From Achromobacter veterisilvae (GTDB lineage: Bacteria > Pseudomonadota > Gammaproteobacteria > Burkholderiales > Burkholderiaceae_B): DNA of 64,000 bases. Under the pieces are notes generated by a model. The model did no database searches. It was not told the DNA's origin and worked only from the letters and a program-made list of their open reading frames with translations. Where the stretch lies: contig NZ_UFQC01000024.1 in the NCBI RefSeq assembly GCF_900496975.1, positions 34,113 to 98,112 of the forward strand, in the 5' to 3' direction. Position 1 is the stretch's first letter. Every line of letters starts with the position of its first letter. The translations under genes were made by a program, and so were the position numbers. This document shows positions 29,601 to 38,133 of the stretch, piece after piece.

Positions 29601-29712
29601 GGTACTGCCGCACCGGCAGGCCGCTCAGGGCCTTGAGGCCCAGCAGCAGGATCAGGGTGCTGACCACCAGGGCCAGCACCGGCCGGCGCACGAAAAGATC
29701 GGTGAATTTCAT
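26608..29712 (-). CDS. RND efflux transporter permease, HAE-1 family (system 1)
   Basis: Inner-membrane proton-driven drug exporter of 1034 aa with 12 helices and two large periplasmic loops. The N-terminus (FVRRPVLALVVSTLILLLG) and the helix-4 proton-relay pair in LAIGLVVDDAIVVVENVHRH (DD) are diagnostic. The conserved RPILMTTAAMVMGLIPLL block is present near the C-terminus. Substrates cannot be predicted. It is flanked by its adaptor (16 bp upstream) and outer-membrane channel. Confidence 0.96.
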   Translation of the reverse strand: MKFTDLFVRRPVLALVVSTLILLLGLKALSGLPVRQYPLTESTTITITTQYPGASPDLMQGFVTQPIAQSVATVEGIDYLSSSSTQGRSVITVRMKLNADSNKAMTEVMAKVNEVKYRLPRDVYDPVLVKSAGEATAVAYVGFSSSTLSLAALTDYLSRVVQPQLSSIDGVASVELYGGQKLAMRVWLDPNRMAARGISAGELADALRENNVQAAPGQAKGLYVVSNIQVNTDLVNVAEFRDMVVKRDGDAIVRLGDVATVELGAASTDSSGLMDGEPAVYFGLNATPVGNPLVIVKRLNELLPNIKQNLPPGTSVQVPFELARFISASIDGVAHTLIEAIAIVVAVIFLCLGSLRAVLIPVVTIPLSMLGGAAIMALFGFSVNLLTLLAMVLAIGLVVDDAIVVVENVHRHIEEGRSPVRAALIGAREVAGPVIAMTITLAAVYAPIGLMGGLTGSLFKEFAFTLAGAVVVSGVIALTLSPVMSSFLLDSRVSEGWMARRAEHVFGRLGDAYGRLLDVSLRHRWVTGLVAVAVLASLPFLYNAAQRELAPVEDQSTVLTAIKSPQQANIDYVEKFGKKWDDVMKTLPEQNGRWLINGSDGVSNSIGGVDFVSWEHRKRSADEIQADMQSMANQVEGSNIFAFQLPSLPGSTGGLPVQMVLMSASDYPVVYEAMEGLKKAARESGLFMVVDSDLDYNNPVVQLKVDRAKANSLGVTMKAIGDTLAVLVGENYVNRFGMDGRSYDVIPQSLREQRISPESLARYYVKSASGAQVPLSNIVTVSMGVEPNKLTQFNQLNAATFQAIPMPGVTMGDAVQFLARQAQALPAGFSYDWQSDARQFTQEGTALMVTFIFAIIVIYLVLAAQYESLRDPFIILVSVPMSICGALIPLALGMATVNIYTQIGLVTLIGLISKHGILMVEFANEMQVSHGLDRRAAMEQAARIRLRPILMTTAAMVMGLIPLLFATGAGAHSRYSLGLVIVVGLLVGTLFTLFVLPTVYTVFARDHRAANDTPRARELALAQAEDAAAPGVSA

Positions 29713-29728
29713 GTTCGCTCCCGCGCCC

Positions 29729-30859
29729 TCACCGGGCCTGCGCCACGGCTTGCGGCAAACCGCCCAGCGCCACCGTGTCCTCGGCGCCGACCTCCACCGC
29801 CGCGCCGTTGTGCAGGCGCAATTGGCCCGAGGTCACCACCCGGTCTCCGGCCTGCAGGCCTTCGGTCACGACGACGCGCCCGCGCACGCGCTCCGCGGTC
29901 TTCACATAGGCCTGCCGCACGGTCGGCCCGGCGGGCTCCTGCCCCGGCTTGGGCGGCGTCAGCACATAGACGGAATCGCCATAGGCGCTGTAGCTGACGG
30001 CGGTTTCCGGCACGGTGATCACGCCCGGCCGGGCGGGCAGGCCCACTTCGCCATGCGCGAACATCCCGGCCGCCAGGGCGCCGTCGGCGTTGGGCAGGGT
30101 CGCCTGCACGCGCACGGTGCGCGAGCCCGGATCCACCTGCGGCTCCACCGTCGTGACCTCGCCGCCGAAGACGCGCCCCGCATGGGCGTCCACCGTCACC
30201 GCCACGGGCTGGCCCACGCGCAGCGCGCCCAGGGCCTGTTCGGGCAGCGTGATGTTGGCGTACATGACGGAACCGTCGGTCAGGGACACCAGCGGATCGC
30301 CCGCCCGGGCGAATTGCCCCAGGTTCACCCGCCGCACGCCGAGCACGCCGTCGAACGGCGCCTTGACGCGCTTTTGCTCGATCAGCGCCTGCACGCGCTT
30401 GATATCGCCCGCGGCCTGGTCGTAGTCCGCCTGGGCCTGGTCCAGTTGTTCGCGCGTGGCCGCCTGCTGCGGCAGCAGGCGGCGGGTGCGTTCCAGCAGG
30501 GCGCGGGCATTGCGCGCCTGCGCCTGCAGCCGCGCCAGTTCGCCCTGTTCGGGCGCGTCGTTCAACTGCACCAGCAACTGGCCGGCCTTCACCCTTTCGC
30601 CCGGCGCGAACAGGATCTGCGCCACCCTGCCGTCCACCTCGGCCGCCACCTGCACCTGGCGCGTGGCCTCCAGCGAGCCGATGCCGCCCAGGGCCATGGG
30701 AAAGTCCGCCTGCTCGGCGGCCGCGACGGCGACCCTGGCCGGCGCCATGGTCCAGCCGCCGTTCTGCTTTGCGCCGCCGTACTTCCAGTACAGGCCGCCG
30801 CCCAGCGCCACCGCCAGTGCGACGGCCCCCGCCGTCCACGCTCCTGAATTCGACTTCAT
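29729..30859 (-). CDS. RND efflux periplasmic adaptor (membrane fusion protein, system 1)
   Basis: Periplasmic adaptor linking pump and outer-membrane channel, about 376 aa. It has an N-terminal anchor/signal helix (residues ~7-26), a lipoyl half-motif (AAEVDGRVAQILFAPGERVKAGQLLVQL), a coiled-coil hairpin, and the second lipoyl half (KAPFDGVLGVRRVNLGQFARAG). There is no lipobox. ATG 30859 is chosen; a TTG at 30880 lies within the operator and is rejected. First gene of the operon. Confidence 0.94.
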   Translation of the reverse strand: MKSNSGAWTAGAVALAVALGGGLYWKYGGAKQNGGWTMAPARVAVAAAEQADFPMALGGIGSLEATRQVQVAAEVDGRVAQILFAPGERVKAGQLLVQLNDAPEQGELARLQAQARNARALLERTRRLLPQQAATREQLDQAQADYDQAAGDIKRVQALIEQKRVKAPFDGVLGVRRVNLGQFARAGDPLVSLTDGSVMYANITLPEQALGALRVGQPVAVTVDAHAGRVFGGEVTTVEPQVDPGSRTVRVQATLPNADGALAAGMFAHGEVGLPARPGVITVPETAVSYSAYGDSVYVLTPPKPGQEPAGPTVRQAYVKTAERVRGRVVVTEGLQAGDRVVTSGQLRLHNGAAVEVGAEDTVALGGLPQAVAQAR

Positions 30860-30881
30860 GATCCGCTCGCTATTTATCAAA

Positions 30882-30923
30882 GATTATTCTTGGAATAATC
30901 AATGATATCCGCGATTTCGTCAA
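30882..30923 (-). promoter_or_regulatory. promoter and overlapping operator of RND operon 1
   Basis: On the minus strand TTGACG (30923-30918), a 17-bp spacer and GATTAT (30900-30895) form a good sigma-70 promoter. A perfect 19-bp palindrome, GATTATTC-N3-GAATAATC (30882-30900), covers the -10 box and probable start point, so a repressor bound there would block the promoter. The regulator is not identified; the nearby TetR is a candidate. Confidence 0.68.
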
Positions 30924-31099
30924 AATGGCTTGCACAATCCCCGCGATGGCGCAGGGTTATTGGCGGAACCAGAAAGCAAAAAGCCGCCAGGAATCTGGCG
31001 GCGGGACGGGCGGAAAAGCTGGCGCGGACAGCGGCGGGTGGCCGGGTTCCGCGAGGATTACTATCACGCCCTGAGGCTGGCTGACATACGGAGACGTTC

Positions 31100-31480
31100 A
31101 TGATCGATCGCCTGGACCACCTGGTCCTGACCTGCACCGACCCCGGCGCCACGGTGGATTTCTACACCCGCGTCCTGGGCATGCGCCTGGAAACCTTCGG
31201 CGAAGGCCGGCAGGCGCTGCGTTTCGGCAACCAGAAAATCAACCTGCACGTGCGCGGCCGCGAATTCGAGCCCAAGGCCCACCTGCCGGTGCCGGGCGCG
31301 CTGGACCTGTGCTTCATCGCCGACCGCCCCCTGGACGACGTGATCGCCCAGTTGCGCCAGGCGGGCGCCGCCATCATCGAAGGCCCCGTGCCGCGCACCG
31401 GCGCGACCGGCAGGATCCGCTCGGTGTACCTGCGCGACCCGGACCTGAACCTGATCGAGATATCGGAACTGCTGCCGTAG
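31100..31480 (+). CDS. VOC superfamily (glyoxalase/dioxygenase-fold) protein
   Basis: 126 aa, one complete vicinal-oxygen-chelate domain made of two beta-alpha-beta3 modules: RLDHLVLTCTDPGATVDFYTRVLGM and later VYLRDPDLNLIEIS. Metal-ligand candidates are His 7 and Glu 121. Small proteins of this kind include metalloenzymes and drug-binding resistance proteins; no specific role can be given. It has a GGAGA ribosome binding site, stands alone on the plus strand between the two pump operons, and ends directly against the convergent tetR stop with no gap. Confidence 0.88.
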   Translation: MIDRLDHLVLTCTDPGATVDFYTRVLGMRLETFGEGRQALRFGNQKINLHVRGREFEPKAHLPVPGALDLCFIADRPLDDVIAQLRQAGAAIIEGPVPRTGATGRIRSVYLRDPDLNLIEISELLP

Positions 31481-32104
31481 TTATTGCGGGCTGGCGTCGC
31501 CGAAGACCACGCGGCGGAAGAAGCCCGCCAGCACCGCCTCGGTCATTTCCGGGGTGACGGCCTGGGGATCGAAGGCATAGCTGAACTGCATGCCGTCCGA
31601 CAGGGCCAGCAGGCCCAGCGCCAGTTGTTCCGCCGGCAACGGCAGCGGCGTGCCCACCCGCGCCGAAAACTGGCGGATGTATTCCGTGGTGGCCTCGCGC
31701 AGTTCGCGCAGACAGGTCGTGAAGCCCACCCGGAAATCCGGGTCGCGGGCGGCCTGCAGCTTGGCTTCCATCCACAGCAGGAAACAATCGTTCTCGCGGT
31801 AGTGCGTCGAGTAGTACTCCAGCACGCGGGCTTCCATCTGCGCCCGCGATTCGCCGTCCTCGAAGATGGCGCGCATGTCGGCCATCACGCTTTCGTGGTC
31901 GCGCTTGAGCAATTGCAGGAACAGTTCCGACTTGCTGGAAAAGTTGGAATAGAACGCCCCGCGCGTGTACCCCGCCTGCTCGGCGATGTCCTCGACGCTG
32001 GCGGCCACGAACCCTTTGGCAAGAAAAATCGATTGCGCGGCGTCGAACAGACGCTGCCGCGTCTGATCACGGCTTTGCTCTCGCGTAAGACGGACTTTTG
32101 ACAT
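31481..32104 (-). CDS. TetR/AcrR family repressor, probable regulator of RND system 2
   Basis: 207 aa. Helix-turn-helix region: LFDAAQSIFLAKGF followed by ASVEDIAEQAGYTRGAFYSNFSSKSELFLQLL, close to AcrR-type pump regulators. The C-terminal domain is ligand-binding. It is divergent from the adaptor gene of RND system 2, and a perfect 16-bp palindrome lies in the shared 131-bp promoter region, so it most likely represses both. Ends flush with the VOC gene. Confidence 0.9.
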   Translation of the reverse strand: MSKVRLTREQSRDQTRQRLFDAAQSIFLAKGFVAASVEDIAEQAGYTRGAFYSNFSSKSELFLQLLKRDHESVMADMRAIFEDGESRAQMEARVLEYYSTHYRENDCFLLWMEAKLQAARDPDFRVGFTTCLRELREATTEYIRQFSARVGTPLPLPAEQLALGLLALSDGMQFSYAFDPQAVTPEMTEAVLAGFFRRVVFGDASPQ

Positions 32105-32134
32105 GGCGCGAGTTTAGCATTCGGTCCTATTTCA

Positions 32135-32150
32135 GATTCAATATTGAATC
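32135..32150. promoter_or_regulatory. 16-bp palindrome between tetR and RND operon 2 (candidate TetR operator)
   Basis: GATTCAATATTGAATC is a perfect inverted repeat, 31 bp from the tetR start and 86 bp from the adaptor start. Like the operator of RND operon 1 it begins GATT and ends AATC, but the inner bases and the spacing differ (16 against 19 bp). Confidence 0.6.
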
Positions 32151-32235
32151 CAAATACATACCTGTATTAGAATCCAGGCCGTATCGGGCCGGATCCGGCC
32201 CCCTTCCCGTCCTTTTCCGCGCCGCGAGGTGTTCC

Positions 32236-33420
32236 GTGAATTGCCCTGGCCCTTGCGCGCGCCCAGCCGCCCGCAACTCCGCTGCCGACGCGGCGCCCTC
32301 CTTTCCCGCCCGCGGCCGGCCCCGCATGCTGCCGCTGTCCGCCGCGGCGGCGCTGGCGCTGGCGTTGGCCGGCTGCGGCCGCCACGAAGCCCCCCCGCCC
32401 GCTCCGCGCCCCGTCGTCGCCATGCCCGCGCAGGCCGATGAACGCCTGCCGACCTGGACCTTGCCCGGCGAGGTCCAGGCGCGCTACAGCACGCCGCTGT
32501 CGTTCCGCGTGGGCGGCAAGATCATCGAACGCAGCGTCAGGCTGGGCGATACGGTCGAACCCGGGCAAGCCGTGGCCCGGCTGGACCCGGCCGATGCCAG
32601 CAAGAACGCGGCCAGCGCCCGCGCGCAGTTGTCGGCCGCCCAGCATCAGCTCGACTATGCGCGCCAGCAACTGGACCGCGACCGCGCCCAGGCCCGCGAA
32701 AACCTGATCGCCGCGACCCAGTTGGAACAGACCCGCAACGCCTACGCCGCGGCGCTGGCGCAGCGCGACCAGGCCGCGCAGCAGGCCGCGCTGTCGGCCG
32801 ACCAGTTGAAGTACACGACGCTGCAGGCCGACCACGCGGGCGTCATCACCGCGGAGCAGGCCGACACCGGCCAGAACGTCGCGGCCGGCGAACCGGTGTA
32901 CAGCCTGGCCTGGTCCGGCGACATCGACGCCATCTGCGACGTGCCGGAAAGCGTGCTGGCGGGCCTGTCCATCGGCCAGCGGGCCAGCGTCGCGCTCGGC
33001 CCCCTGCCCGGCCGGACGTACGCCGCCGTGCTGCGCGAGATCTCGCCGGCGGCGGACCCGCGCAGCCGCACCTATCGCGCCAAGCTCACCCTGGAAGCGC
33101 CCACGCCGGACGTGCGCCTGGGCATGACCGCCAACATCAGCTTCGACAACCGGTCCGGCGACGGGCCGGCCACCTACACCGTGCCCGCTACCGCGCTGTT
33201 CCATGACGGACCCGCGCCCGCGGTCTGGATCGTGAAGGCCGGCGACGACACCCTGGAACTGCGCCGCGTCGGCGTGCTGCGCTACGACGCGCGCACCGTC
33301 ACCCTGACCCAGGGACTGCGGGCGGGCGAGCGCGTCGTATGGCAAGGCGTGCACACCGTGACGGCCGGCGAAAAAGTGCGCCCCATTCCGCCGCTGCATC
33401 CCGAGGACTACGCTTCATGA
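32236..33420 (+). CDS. RND efflux periplasmic adaptor lipoprotein (system 2)
   Basis: Membrane fusion protein of an RND pump, about 394 aa if started at GTG 32236, which has a GAGG ribosome binding site; an ATG at 32326 without one would give 364 aa. A lipobox (LALAGC) indicates an inner-membrane lipoprotein. It has a lipoyl/barrel-sandwich half (SFRVGGKIIERSVRLGDTVEPGQAVARL), coiled-coil with QLDYARQQLDRDRAQARE, and beta-barrel domains. The stop overlaps the RND gene start (ATGA). Confidence 0.9.
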   Translation: MNCPGPCARPAARNSAADAAPSFPARGRPRMLPLSAAAALALALAGCGRHEAPPPAPRPVVAMPAQADERLPTWTLPGEVQARYSTPLSFRVGGKIIERSVRLGDTVEPGQAVARLDPADASKNAASARAQLSAAQHQLDYARQQLDRDRAQARENLIAATQLEQTRNAYAAALAQRDQAAQQAALSADQLKYTTLQADHAGVITAEQADTGQNVAAGEPVYSLAWSGDIDAICDVPESVLAGLSIGQRASVALGPLPGRTYAAVLREISPAADPRSRTYRAKLTLEAPTPDVRLGMTANISFDNRSGDGPATYTVPATALFHDGPAPAVWIVKAGDDTLELRRVGVLRYDARTVTLTQGLRAGERVVWQGVHTVTAGEKVRPIPPLHPEDYAS

Positions 33421-36400
33421 GCCGCGCCGACCTGGACGCGCCGGCCCGGCGCCACGAAGAAGGCCGCTTCAACCTGTCGGCGTGGGCGCTGCGCCACCAG
33501 CCGCTGGTCGTTTTCCTCATCGCGCTGGTGACGCTGTTCGGCGTGCTGTCGTATTCGAAACTGGCGCAGTCCGAAGACCCGCCCTTCACCTTCCGCGTCA
33601 TGGTCATCAAGACGCTCTGGCCCGGCGCCACCGCGCAGCAGGTGCAGGAACAGGTCACCGACCGCATCGCCAAGAAGCTGCAAGAGGCCTCCAATACCGA
33701 CTTCATGCGCAGCTACTCGCGGCCGGGCGAATCGCTGATCTTCTACACCATGAAGGACTCCGCGCCCGCCAGCACCGTGGCCGAGCAGTGGTACCAGGTC
33801 CGCAAGAAGGTCGGCGACATCGCCGCGACGCTGCCCCAGGGCGTGCAAGGCCCGTTCTTCAACGATGAATTCGGCGACGTCTATACCAACATCTACACGC
33901 TGCAGGGCGACGGCTTTTCGCCCGCCCAGTTGCGCGACTACGCGGACAAGCTGCGCACGGTGCTGCTGCGCGTGCCCGGCGTGGCCAAGGTGGACTACTT
34001 CGGCGAACAGCCCGAACACGTCTACGTCGAAATCGCCAACACGCAACTGAGCCGGCTGGGCGTGTCCCCGCAGCAGATCGCGCAGGCCATCAACAGCCAG
34101 AACGCCGTGGCGAGCGCCGGCACGCTGACCACCGCCGACGACCGCGTGTTCGTGCGGCCCACCGGCCAGTACGCGAACCCCCGGGAACTGGCGGACACGC
34201 TGATCCGGATCGACGGCAAGTCGGTGCGGCTGGGCGACATCGCCACGATCCGCCGCGGCTACGACGACCCGCCCGTGGAACAAATGCGGCTGGGCGGCCG
34301 CCTGGCGCTGGGCATCGGCATCACGATGCAGCCCGGGCAGGACGTGGTGCGTCTGGGCGAATCGCTGACCGCCAAGTTCGGCGAACTGCGGGCCCAGTTG
34401 CCCGCCGGCCTCGCGTTGAAGGAAGTGTCCAGCATGCCGCGGGCGGTGTCGCATTCGGTCGACGAATTCCTGCGCTCGGTGGCGGAAGCGGTCGCCATCG
34501 TGCTGATCGTGAGCCTGGTCTCGCTGGGGCTGCGCACCGGCATGGTGGTGGTCATTTCCATCCCGGTGGTGCTGGCGGTCACGGCGCTGTTCATGGATAT
34601 GTTCGGCATCGGCCTGCACAAGGTATCGCTGGGCACGCTGGTGCTGGCCCTGGGCCTGCTGGTGGACGACGCGATCATCGCCGTCGAAATGATGGCCGTG
34701 AAGCTGGAGCAGGGCTGGAGCCGCGCGCGCGCGGCGGCGTTCGCCTATACCAGCACCGCCTTTCCCATGCTGACCGGCACCCTGGTCACGGTGGCGGGCT
34801 TTCTGCCGATCGCGCTGGCCAAGTCGAGCACGGGCGAATACACCCGCTCGATCTTCCAGGTGTCGGCCATCGCGCTGATCACCTCGTGGTTCGCCGCCGT
34901 GGTGCTGATTCCGCTGCTGGGCTACCGGATGCTGCCCGAGCGCAAGCGCGAGGCCCATCTGCCCGACGACCACGAACACGACATCTACAACACCCGCTTC
35001 TACCTGCGTCTGCGCGGCTGGGTGGCGTGGTGCGTGGACCGGCGCTACCTGGTGCTGGGCGGAACGGTGCTGGCGTTCGCGGTATCCATGGCCGGCTTCG
35101 GGCTCGTGCCCCAGCAGTTCTTTCCCAGTTCCGACCGCAGCGAACTGCTGGTGGACGTGCGCCTGCAGGAAGGCGCCTCGTTCGCGGCCACGCTGCGCCA
35201 GGTGGAGCGGCTGGAAAAGGCGCTGGAGGGACGCCCCGAGATCGAGCATTCGGTCAGCTTCGTCGGCACCGGCGCGCCGCGCTTCTACCTGCCGCTGGAC
35301 CAGCAGCTCGCCACCCCCAACTTCGCCCAATTGGTGATCACCACCCATTCCGTGGAAGACCGGGAAAAACTGGCGCAATGGCTGCAGCCCATGCTGCGCG
35401 AGGCGTTCCCCGCCATCCGCACCCGCCTGTCGCGCCTGGAGAACGGGCCGCCCGTGGGCTTCCAGGTGCAGTTCCGCGTCAGCGGCGACCAGATCTCCGA
35501 AGTGCGCGCGGTGGCCGAGCAGGTGGCCGCCGAAGTCCGCGCCGACAAGCGGTCGACGAACGTGCAGTTCGACTGGGACGAGCCCTCCGAGCGTTCGGTG
35601 CGCTTCGAGATCGACCAGCAGAAGGCGCGCGAGTTGGGCATCGGTTCCAGCGACATTTCCGATTTCCTCGCCATGACGCTGTCGGGCTACGCGGTGACGC
35701 AGTACCGCGAGCGCGACAAGCTGATCAACGTCAGCCTGCGCGCGCCGCCAGCCGAACGGATCGACCCCGCGCGCCTGGCCACCCTGGCCATGCCCACCCC
35801 CAACGGCGCGGTGCCGCTGGGCAGCCTGGGCCACGTCCGCTACGGCCTGGAATATGGCGTCGTCTGGGAACGCGACCGCCAGCCTACCATCACGGTGCAG
35901 GCCGACGTGACCGGCGGCGCCCAGGGCATCGACGTCACCCGCGCCATCGACGCGAAGCTCGACACCCTGCGCGCCGGCCTGCCCGTCGGCTACCGCGTCG
36001 AAGTGGGCGGCCCCGTCGAGGAAAGCGGCAAGGGCCAGTCGTCCATCAATGCCCAGATGCCGCTGATGGCGATTGCCGTGCTGACGCTGCTGATGGTGCA
36101 GCTCCAGAGTTTCGCCCGGGTGCTGATGGTGGTGCTGACCGCCCCGCTCGGCCTCATCGGCGTGGTCGCCGCGCTGCTGATGTTCGGCAAGCCTTTCGGC
36201 TTCGTGGCCATGCTGGGCGTGATCGCGATGTTCGGCATCATCATGCGCAACTCCGTCATCCTGGTGGACCAGATCGAACAGGACATCGCCGCCGGCCACA
36301 AGCGCGTGGACGCGATCGTGGGCGCCACCGTGCGGCGCTTCCGGCCCATCACGCTGACCGCCGCGGCCGCCGTGCTGGCCCTGATCCCGCTGTTGCGCAG

Positions 36401-36584
36401 CAACTTCTTCGGCCCCATGGCCACCGCCCTGATGGGCGGCATCACCAGCGCCACGGTGCTGACGCTGTTCTTCCTGCCGGCGCTGTACGCCGCCTGGTTC
36501 CGCGTCCGCCACGACGAGCGCGACGAACCCGAAGGCGTGCCGCCGGGCGCGAACGCCGGCGACACCGTGGAGCGGGGAACATGA
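33417..36584 (+). CDS. RND efflux transporter permease (system 2)
   Basis: Inner-membrane proton-coupled exporter, 1055 aa. Diagnostic features: N-terminal helix after RFNLSAWALRHQPLVVFLIAL, WPGATAQQVQEQVTDRI in the porter domain, and the helix-4 pair in LGLLVDDAIIAVEMM. The C-terminal FRPITLTAAAAVLALIPLL block is typical. It is only distantly like the permease of system 1, so the two did not arise by recent duplication. Start fixed by the ATGA overlap with the adaptor gene. Confidence 0.95.
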   Translation: MSRADLDAPARRHEEGRFNLSAWALRHQPLVVFLIALVTLFGVLSYSKLAQSEDPPFTFRVMVIKTLWPGATAQQVQEQVTDRIAKKLQEASNTDFMRSYSRPGESLIFYTMKDSAPASTVAEQWYQVRKKVGDIAATLPQGVQGPFFNDEFGDVYTNIYTLQGDGFSPAQLRDYADKLRTVLLRVPGVAKVDYFGEQPEHVYVEIANTQLSRLGVSPQQIAQAINSQNAVASAGTLTTADDRVFVRPTGQYANPRELADTLIRIDGKSVRLGDIATIRRGYDDPPVEQMRLGGRLALGIGITMQPGQDVVRLGESLTAKFGELRAQLPAGLALKEVSSMPRAVSHSVDEFLRSVAEAVAIVLIVSLVSLGLRTGMVVVISIPVVLAVTALFMDMFGIGLHKVSLGTLVLALGLLVDDAIIAVEMMAVKLEQGWSRARAAAFAYTSTAFPMLTGTLVTVAGFLPIALAKSSTGEYTRSIFQVSAIALITSWFAAVVLIPLLGYRMLPERKREAHLPDDHEHDIYNTRFYLRLRGWVAWCVDRRYLVLGGTVLAFAVSMAGFGLVPQQFFPSSDRSELLVDVRLQEGASFAATLRQVERLEKALEGRPEIEHSVSFVGTGAPRFYLPLDQQLATPNFAQLVITTHSVEDREKLAQWLQPMLREAFPAIRTRLSRLENGPPVGFQVQFRVSGDQISEVRAVAEQVAAEVRADKRSTNVQFDWDEPSERSVRFEIDQQKARELGIGSSDISDFLAMTLSGYAVTQYRERDKLINVSLRAPPAERIDPARLATLAMPTPNGAVPLGSLGHVRYGLEYGVVWERDRQPTITVQADVTGGAQGIDVTRAIDAKLDTLRAGLPVGYRVEVGGPVEESGKGQSSINAQMPLMAIAVLTLLMVQLQSFARVLMVVLTAPLGLIGVVAALLMFGKPFGFVAMLGVIAMFGIIMRNSVILVDQIEQDIAAGHKRVDAIVGATVRRFRPITLTAAAAVLALIPLLRSNFFGPMATALMGGITSATVLTLFFLPALYAAWFRVRHDERDEPEGVPPGANAGDTVERGT

Positions 36585-36640
36585 GCCCGCCGGGCCGCCC
36601 CAAGGGCGAATACCGGAGTGCGCAGCGTGGAGGTAATCCA

Positions 36641-38104
36641 ATGAGCATGACCCGATTCCCGATCCGCCTCGCCGCCCTGCCCCTGGTGCTGGCCCTGGGC
36701 GCCTGCGCCTTCGCGCCCAGCGGCAAGCCGCCCGCCGTGGCGCAGCCCGCGCAGTACGGCGTGGAGCCGGCGCCCGCCACGGGCGCCTTGGCCCAGGGCG
36801 TGGCGCAGCGCTTCGAACCGGGCGCCCGGCCGGTGCCCGAATGGTGGAAGCGCTACCGTTCCGACGCGCTGGACGCCCTGGTGGAAGAGGGCCTGGCCAA
36901 CAGCCCCGACCTGGCCGCCGCCGAACGCAATCTTGCCGGCGCGCGCGAACAACTGCGCGGGCAGGTGAATTCGTCCCTGCTGCCCTCGGTGGACGCGGGC
37001 GCGGACGCCTCGCGCAGGCGCGCGCTCACGATGCCGAACCTGCCCGAACCCACGGCCCGCTACAACGTCTTCACCGGCCAGATCCAGGCCAGGTACGACC
37101 TGGACCTGTTCGGCGCGGCGCGCTTCGCCAACCTGTCGCTGGCGGCGCAGGTGGCGCAGCAGGCCTTCCAGCTCGAATCCGCCCGCCGCTCCCTGGCCGG
37201 CAACATCGTCACCGGCGCCATCGCCTCCGCGGCACTGGCCGAACGCGTGGCCCTGACGGAAAAACAGGCGGTGCTGGCGCGGCAGGTGGCGCGCGATACG
37301 CAGCGCCGCTACGAACTGGGCGCCGCGTCGCAGAACGACGCCCTGGACGCCGACCAGGACGCCGCCACGCTGGAGGCGTCGCTGCCCGGACTGCGCGCGC
37401 GCTGGCATGCCACGCGGCACGCGCTGGCCGTGCTGCTGGGCCGCAACCCCGACCAGGCTCCGCCCGACCTGGCCTTCGGCGCGCTGGCGGTGCCGGAACA
37501 GGTGCCGGTGGCGGTGCCGTCCGAACTGCTGGCCTCGCGCCCCGACATCCTGCTGGCCGACGCCGTGGTGCAGGCCGCGGCCGCCGACGTGGGCACGGCC
37601 ACGGCGCAATTGTTCCCCAGCCTGTCGCTATCGGCATCCATGGGCCAGGCCGGCTTCAACTGGGCCACGGCCATGTCGGGCGCCGGCTCCATCTGGGCCA
37701 TCGGCGCGTCGCTGACGCAGCCCATCTTCCATGGCGGCGCGCTGCTGGCCGAACGCAACGCGGCCAAGGAACGCTACGAGGCGTCCCTGCTGCAATACAA
37801 ACAAACGGTGCTGACGGCGTTCCGCGACGTGGCCGACACGCTGTCCCGCCTGGACGCGGGCGGGCAGGCGCTGGCCTCGGCCGAAGCGTCGCGGCGGGCC
37901 GCGGAGCAGTCCTACCGCAATACGGCCAGCCGCGTCCGGCTGGGCGCGCTGCCCCCCTATACCGAGTACGCGGCCGAACAGCACTACGTCGCCGCCCGGC
38001 TGCGCGAAATCGACTATGCCGATGCGCGCCTGATCGAAACGGCGGCGCTGTTCCAGGCGATGGGGTCTCCGGTGCGCGCGCCACAGGAAGCCGCGCAGCG
38101 ATAG
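36641..38104 (+). CDS. RND efflux outer-membrane lipoprotein, NodT family (system 2)
   Basis: Outer-membrane channel of the second pump, 487 aa. The ATG at 36641 has a strong GTGGAGGT ribosome binding site and leads into a signal peptide with lipobox LGAC (Cys ~18). TolC-family repeats are visible (IQARYDLDLFGAARFANLS; LLASRPDILLADAVVQAAAADVGTA). An upstream ATG at 36581 overlapping the permease stop would add 20 hydrophilic residues before the signal and is rejected. Last gene of the adaptor-permease-channel operon. Confidence 0.94.
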   Translation: MSMTRFPIRLAALPLVLALGACAFAPSGKPPAVAQPAQYGVEPAPATGALAQGVAQRFEPGARPVPEWWKRYRSDALDALVEEGLANSPDLAAAERNLAGAREQLRGQVNSSLLPSVDAGADASRRRALTMPNLPEPTARYNVFTGQIQARYDLDLFGAARFANLSLAAQVAQQAFQLESARRSLAGNIVTGAIASAALAERVALTEKQAVLARQVARDTQRRYELGAASQNDALDADQDAATLEASLPGLRARWHATRHALAVLLGRNPDQAPPDLAFGALAVPEQVPVAVPSELLASRPDILLADAVVQAAAADVGTATAQLFPSLSLSASMGQAGFNWATAMSGAGSIWAIGASLTQPIFHGGALLAERNAAKERYEASLLQYKQTVLTAFRDVADTLSRLDAGGQALASAEASRRAAEQSYRNTASRVRLGALPPYTEYAAEQHYVAARLREIDYADARLIETAALFQAMGSPVRAPQEAAQR

Positions 38105-38133
38105 CCGCGGCGCACCGGCGCGTCACGCCGCGG
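38105..38133. terminator. inverted repeat between convergent RND operon 2 and iclR
   Basis: CCGCGGCG and CGCCGCGG are exact complements with a 13-nt loop. The repeat starts right after the channel gene stop and runs into the end of iclR. There is no T-run, so a bidirectional terminator role is tentative. Confidence 0.35.

Noticed and set aside
24493..29997. A very long open frame on the plus strand opposite the RND pump 1 genes
   Set aside because: Its His/Gln/Arg-rich composition is that of the complement of GC-rich coding sequence; the minus strand encodes clear RND proteins over the same bases.
33408..36641. Long minus-strand open frame opposite RND pump 2
   Set aside because: Same antisense artefact; the plus strand has a full RND permease with all motifs.
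38105..38133. Strong terminator between RND operon 2 and iclR
   Set aside because: There is a stem but no T-run, so it is kept only as a low-confidence feature.
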